A stretch of DNA of 8,049 bases. Source: Chloroflexota bacterium (GTDB lineage: Bacteria > Chloroflexota > Anaerolineae > Anaerolineales > Villigracilaceae). Location of the stretch: positions 1 through 8,049 of the forward strand of contig JAKANW010000102.1 in the NCBI GenBank assembly GCA_021823555.1, given 5' to 3'. Shown here one piece after another: positions 5,977 to 8,049 of this stretch. The notes under the pieces are model-generated. The model was not told the DNA's origin. It saw nothing but the letters and a program-made list of their open reading frames with translations, and did no database searches. Made by a program: the position numbers and the translations under genes. Each line of letters opens with the position of its first letter. The first letter of the stretch is position 1.

Positions 5977-5993
5977 CACATCTGGCAGATGTG
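5977..5993. promoter_or_regulatory. Perfect dyad, candidate operator in the divergent degV / HEPN-ssb region
   Basis: CACATCTGGCAGATGTG is a perfect 7-3-7 inverted repeat, the usual size for a dimeric helix-turn-helix regulator site. It lies 14 bases upstream of a -10-like hexamer and 36 bases before the degV start. The surrounding region, 5843-6028, separates divergently transcribed genes, so one regulator could act on both. On the minus strand TATAAA (5941-5936) could be a -10 for the HEPN-ssb pair, but I see no matching -35. Nothing else is recognisable there. Confidence 0.35.
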
Positions 5994-6006
5994 ACATGCT
6001 TTCGCA

Positions 6007-6012
6007 TACAAT
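6007..6012 (+). promoter_or_regulatory. Candidate -10 element of the degV promoter
   Basis: TACAAT matches TATAAT in five of six positions, 16 bases before the degV ATG and 14 bases after the candidate operator. The best -35-like hexamer, CTGGCA at 5982-5987, matches TTGACA in only four positions at a wide 19-base spacing and lies within the dyad. Initiation here would leave only a very short leader, so the call is tentative. Confidence 0.25.
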
Positions 6013-6028
6013 GATTTTGGAGGTCCTC

Positions 6029-6865
6029 ATGGTCAAAATTATTGCCGATACCACTTGCGGACTGCCGCGCGAGTTGTTGCAAGAGCGCGGTATTCCTTTA
6101 ATTCCGCAGATCGTGATCTTCGGGGAGGATGCCTATCACGACGACAAACAGCTGGATACCGCTGAATTTCTCAAAAGGCTCAAAGCTTCCCCTACCCTGC
6201 CCAAAACGGCCGCGCCTGAACCTCCGTTGTACTATCCTTTCTATGAGGAGGCGCGGGCCAGGAGCGAGAGTGTGATTGTCGTTGCGCCAACGGGCAAAGC
6301 CAGCGGGACGGTCCGTTCGGCGCAGACAGCCGCGCAAGACTTCCCTGATGTGGATGTCCGCGTAGTGGACACCCAGACCCTTTCGTGCAACCTGGGTTCG
6401 ATGGTGCTGGTCGCGGACGATATGGCCAAGATAGGCAAATCCGCCGATGAAATCGTGGCAAAACTGAAAGACATGATTCCGCGCGGGCGCATCTACTTTC
6501 TGGTGGATACGCTGGAATATCTCGCCAAGGGCGGCCGCATTGGCGGGGCAAAGAAACTACTGGCCGAGTTGCTGGAGATCAAGCCCATTTTGCAGATCAA
6601 AAACGGGCAGGTGGAACCGTTCGAGCAGCAACGCACCAAGAAGCGGGCACTGGCCCGCCTGGTGGAGGTGGCAACGGAACAATGCAAAGGCGGGGACGAA
6701 GCCCATTTGTGCGTGCTGCAGGTTGAGGCGCAGGAGGAAGCGCAGCGTCTGGCTGATGAGTTGAAATCGCTCATTTCAGTTCCCGAAATCCCCATCTACG
6801 AGTTGCCGCCCGCCATCGTTGTCCATGCCGGGCCAAAGGCGATGGGGGTAGGCTTTTTTGTCTAA
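6029..6865 (+). CDS. DegV family fatty-acid-binding protein
   Basis: A 278-residue protein of normal DegV length. DegV proteins (FakB in firmicutes) hold a fatty acid in a buried tunnel and present it to a FakA-type kinase; I see no fakA here. Family marks in order are IIADTTCGLP at the N-terminus, PTLPKTAAPEP where many members have the T-S-Q-P segment, SGTVRSAQ (canonical SGTYQSA), VVDTQTLS, the highly conserved VDTLEYLAKGGRIG, IKPILQIKNGQVEPFEQQRT, and C-terminal HAGPKAMGVGFF, which supplies the His of the head-group pocket. I chose the ATG at 6029 because GGAGG (6019-6023) lies five bases upstream and the protein then starts MVKIIADTT as in the family. It is transcribed away from the HEPN-ssb pair, and its stop abuts the yebC promoter. 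Confidence 0.93.
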   Translation: MVKIIADTTCGLPRELLQERGIPLIPQIVIFGEDAYHDDKQLDTAEFLKRLKASPTLPKTAAPEPPLYYPFYEEARARSESVIVVAPTGKASGTVRSAQTAAQDFPDVDVRVVDTQTLSCNLGSMVLVADDMAKIGKSADEIVAKLKDMIPRGRIYFLVDTLEYLAKGGRIGGAKKLLAELLEIKPILQIKNGQVEPFEQQRTKKRALARLVEVATEQCKGGDEAHLCVLQVEAQEEAQRLADELKSLISVPEIPIYELPPAIVVHAGPKAMGVGFFV

Positions 6866-6874
6866 TGGTATAAT
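6866..6874 (+). promoter_or_regulatory. Extended -10 promoter of yebC
   Basis: TGGTATAAT combines a consensus TATAAT (6869-6874) with the TGn extension. It begins one base after the degV stop codon and 54 bases before the yebC ATG. No TTGACA-like -35 exists at the right spacing, as is common for extended -10 promoters. Initiation would fall near 6880. The leader then carries a small CCAC-GAAT-GTGG hairpin (6899-6910) and the ribosome-binding site AAGGAG at 6916-6921. Confidence 0.55.
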
Positions 6875-6927
6875 TTCGCCGCTAATTTGAATAATTTTCC
6901 ACGAATGTGGTTTTGAAGGAGAACGGT

Positions 6928-7683
6928 ATGTCTGGTCATTCCAAATGGTCTACGATTAAGCGCAAAAAGGGCGCGGCGGATGCCAAGCGCGGCGCGATCT
7001 TTACACGGCTTACCCGCGAACTGGTCATGGCGGCGCGCGAAGGCGGCAGCGATCCTGAAAGCAATTTCCGGTTGCGTTTGGCGGTGGACAAAGCGCGGGC
7101 CGAGAATATGCCCAAGGACAACATCGAGCGCGCCATCAAACGCGGCTCGGGCGAGGACAAGGATGGGGCAGTCTTTGAAGAACTGACGCTTGAAGGCTAT
7201 GGCCCGCATGGCTCGGCGCTGATGGTTTCGTGCGTGACCGACAATCGCAACCGCACCGTGGCTGATCTGCGTCATGCCTTTAGCCGGTTGGGCGGCAACA
7301 TGGCTGAAGCGGGTGCGGTGGGCTGGCAGTTTGATCGCAAGTCGTACTTCGCCTTCCCGTCCAGCCAGATGAGCTACGAAAAAGCCTTCGACCTGGCGGT
7401 CGTGGCTGGAGCCGATGATGTCGTGGATGGCGGTGATACCATTGAAATCTATGCCCCGGTGGATGCCTTCAAAACCCTGGCCGACGCGCTCCATCAGGCG
7501 CATGTCCAGCCTGAGGAAGCCGGCTTGCGCATGATCGCCAAGCAGGAACTCGAACTGGATGTCGAGGATACACTTTCGGTGCTCAGGATGGTCGAGTCCA
7601 TTGAAGAACTTGACGATGTGCAGGAAGTGTTCCACAACGTTAAAGTTTCGGACGATGCCCTGGCTGCGCTTGAAGCCGCGTAG
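6928..7683 (+). CDS. yebC: YebC/PmpR/TACO1 family protein
   Basis: A 251-residue, full-length YebC-family protein. The family was first described as DNA-binding regulators; more recent work on YebC and mitochondrial TACO1 supports a role at the ribosome in translating proline-rich stretches. The N-terminal signature is MSGHSKWSTIKRKKGAADAK, followed by RGAIFTRLTRELVMAAREGG, DKARAENMPKDNIERAIKRG, the EGYGPHGSALMV strand, TDNRNRT and GGNMAEAGAVGWQF, all canonical. The acidic C-terminus (ELDVEDTLSVLRMVESIEEL) is also usual. The ATG at 6928 was chosen because AAGGAG lies six bases upstream and the family starts here; an in-frame GTG seven codons earlier is not needed. ruvC follows, a common order in bacteria, but here a terminator-like hairpin stands between them. 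Confidence 0.96.
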   Translation: MSGHSKWSTIKRKKGAADAKRGAIFTRLTRELVMAAREGGSDPESNFRLRLAVDKARAENMPKDNIERAIKRGSGEDKDGAVFEELTLEGYGPHGSALMVSCVTDNRNRTVADLRHAFSRLGGNMAEAGAVGWQFDRKSYFAFPSSQMSYEKAFDLAVVAGADDVVDGGDTIEIYAPVDAFKTLADALHQAHVQPEEAGLRMIAKQELELDVEDTLSVLRMVESIEELDDVQEVFHNVKVSDDALAALEAA

Positions 7684-7693
7684 TTTATCAACC

Positions 7694-7734
7694 AGACTTC
7701 GGAGGTTTTTTGGTGAAACTTCCGAAGTCTTTTT
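7694..7734 (+). terminator. Intrinsic terminator or attenuator between yebC and ruvC
   Basis: AGACTTCGGAGGTTT (7694-7708) pairs with AAACTTCCGAAGTCT (7716-7730) over 15 positions with one G-U wobble and a 7-base loop (TTTGGTG). The last arm base plus four more T residues give a T5 run to 7734. This is a textbook intrinsic terminator 11 bases after the yebC stop. It ends only 7 bases before the ruvC ATG, so it also covers the space where a ruvC ribosome-binding site should be. Confidence 0.85.
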
Positions 7735-7760
7735 ATTATGACCCTCGCCCTCGGCATTGA
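7713..7760 (+). CDS. Possible 15-codon leader peptide ahead of ruvC (weak)
   Basis: GTG at 7713 lies in the loop of the hairpin, with GGAGG (7701-7705) seven bases upstream inside the left arm. The frame reads MKLPKSFYYDPRPRH and stops at TGA 7758-7760, 20 bases beyond the ruvC ATG in a different frame. A ribosome on it would melt the right arm. No run of a single amino acid suggests a classical attenuation peptide, and the frame could be chance. Confidence 0.15.
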   Translation: MKLPKSFYYDPRPRH

Positions 7761-8049
7761 CCCAGGAACTGCCACCACCGGCTATGGACTCGTCCGCCTC
7801 GAACCGGACGGAAGCCTGGTGGCCGTTGCATTTGGCGTGATCACCACCCCGAAGGATTCCACCGCACCTGCCCGTCTCGAAATGCTCTACGACCAACTGC
7901 GCGATCTACTGACTCTCCACCAGCCCGAAACGGCCGCGGTGGAGAAATTGTTTTTCCAGCGCAATGTAACGACTGCCATCGCGGTGGGACAGGCGCGCGG
8001 CGTGGTGATGTTGGCTTTGCAGCAGGCGGGCATCGAAGCGTTTGAGTAC
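7738..8049 (+). CDS. ruvC: Holliday junction endonuclease RuvC, 3'-truncated by the window edge
   Basis: The first 104 residues of RuvC, which cuts four-way DNA junctions in homologous recombination together with RuvAB. Visible family marks are LGIDPGTATTGYGLV, with catalytic Asp8 in the first RNase-H-fold strand, and AAVEKLFFQRNVTTAIAVGQ, with catalytic Glu69, followed by ARGVVMLALQQAG. The later catalytic acidic residues lie beyond the window. The ATG at 7738 gives the usual family start. It has no ribosome-binding site directly upstream: the preceding bases are the T-tract and right arm of the hairpin, and the only GGAGG is 33 bases away inside the left arm. Expression therefore probably depends on read-through and opening of that hairpin, or on leaderless-type initiation. 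Confidence 0.95.
   Translation, partial: MTLALGIDPGTATTGYGLVRLEPDGSLVAVAFGVITTPKDSTAPARLEMLYDQLRDLLTLHQPETAAVEKLFFQRNVTTAIAVGQARGVVMLALQQAGIEAFEY

Noticed and set aside
6862..7896. Long minus-strand open frame (344 codons) opposite yebC and the start of ruvC
   Set aside because: It lies antisense to two genes with unmistakable family motifs, and its translation resembles no protein I know. Long antisense frames are common opposite GC-rich codons.

Overview
The window reads as a piece of a Chloroflexota genome, probably of Anaerolineae type. The grounds are the mix of families: a GAF protein followed by a receiver-like/PAS histidine kinase, a bacterial translin homologue, a DUF3467 protein, a two-helix membrane protein of a kind I associate with Chloroflexota, and a degV-yebC-ruvC order. 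This placement is recognition, not a search. The first ~120 bases do not fit the rest. They are far more GC-rich (91 of 120 bases, against 30 of 60 at 181-240) and on the minus strand encode what looks like a piece of a betaproteobacterial sensor-kinase N-terminal domain. The window also opens exactly on GATC. A cloning or assembly chimera with a junction near 110-135 is the simplest reading.

Layout. (1) 124-2406, plus strand: a two-gene signalling operon, a GAF protein that has lost its true N-terminus at the junction, then a soluble hybrid-like histidine kinase. It is closed by a strong GC-rich hairpin at 2467-2496. (2) 2621-4703, minus strand: a compact four-gene operon read right to left as DUF3467 protein, translin-family protein, two-helix membrane protein and a DNPH1-like nucleotide N-hydrolase. 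Its junctions are a 4-base overlap, a 6-base gap and a 4-base overlap. (3) 4782-5842, minus strand: an AT-rich gene with a HEPN-type R-N-x3-H motif, overlapping ssb by 4 bases. A 14-bp perfect inverted repeat lies between ssb and the DUF3467 operon. (4) 5843-6028: the divergent control region, with a perfect 7-3-7 dyad and a -10-like hexamer ahead of degV. (5) 6029-8049, plus strand: degV, yebC behind its own extended -10 promoter, and the first 104 codons of ruvC. The ruvC start codon sits directly after a terminator-like hairpin.

How it fits together. The kinase has intact catalytic parts, but its N-terminal receiver-like domain lacks the usual phosphorylation residues. Its partner GAF protein ends in a histidine-kinase dimerisation-like helix pair whose phospho-acceptor His is replaced by Gln. 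That suggests a sensory complex regulated by binding and dimerisation. The minus-strand block 2621-5842 is rich in nucleic-acid and nucleotide functions (HEPN, SSB, translin, DNPH1) and is the best candidate here for an undescribed functional association. yebC and ruvC are ordinary housekeeping genes, but the hairpin and a possible 15-codon leader at their junction suggest attenuation. I see no tRNA, rRNA, CRISPR array, insertion sequence or replication origin.
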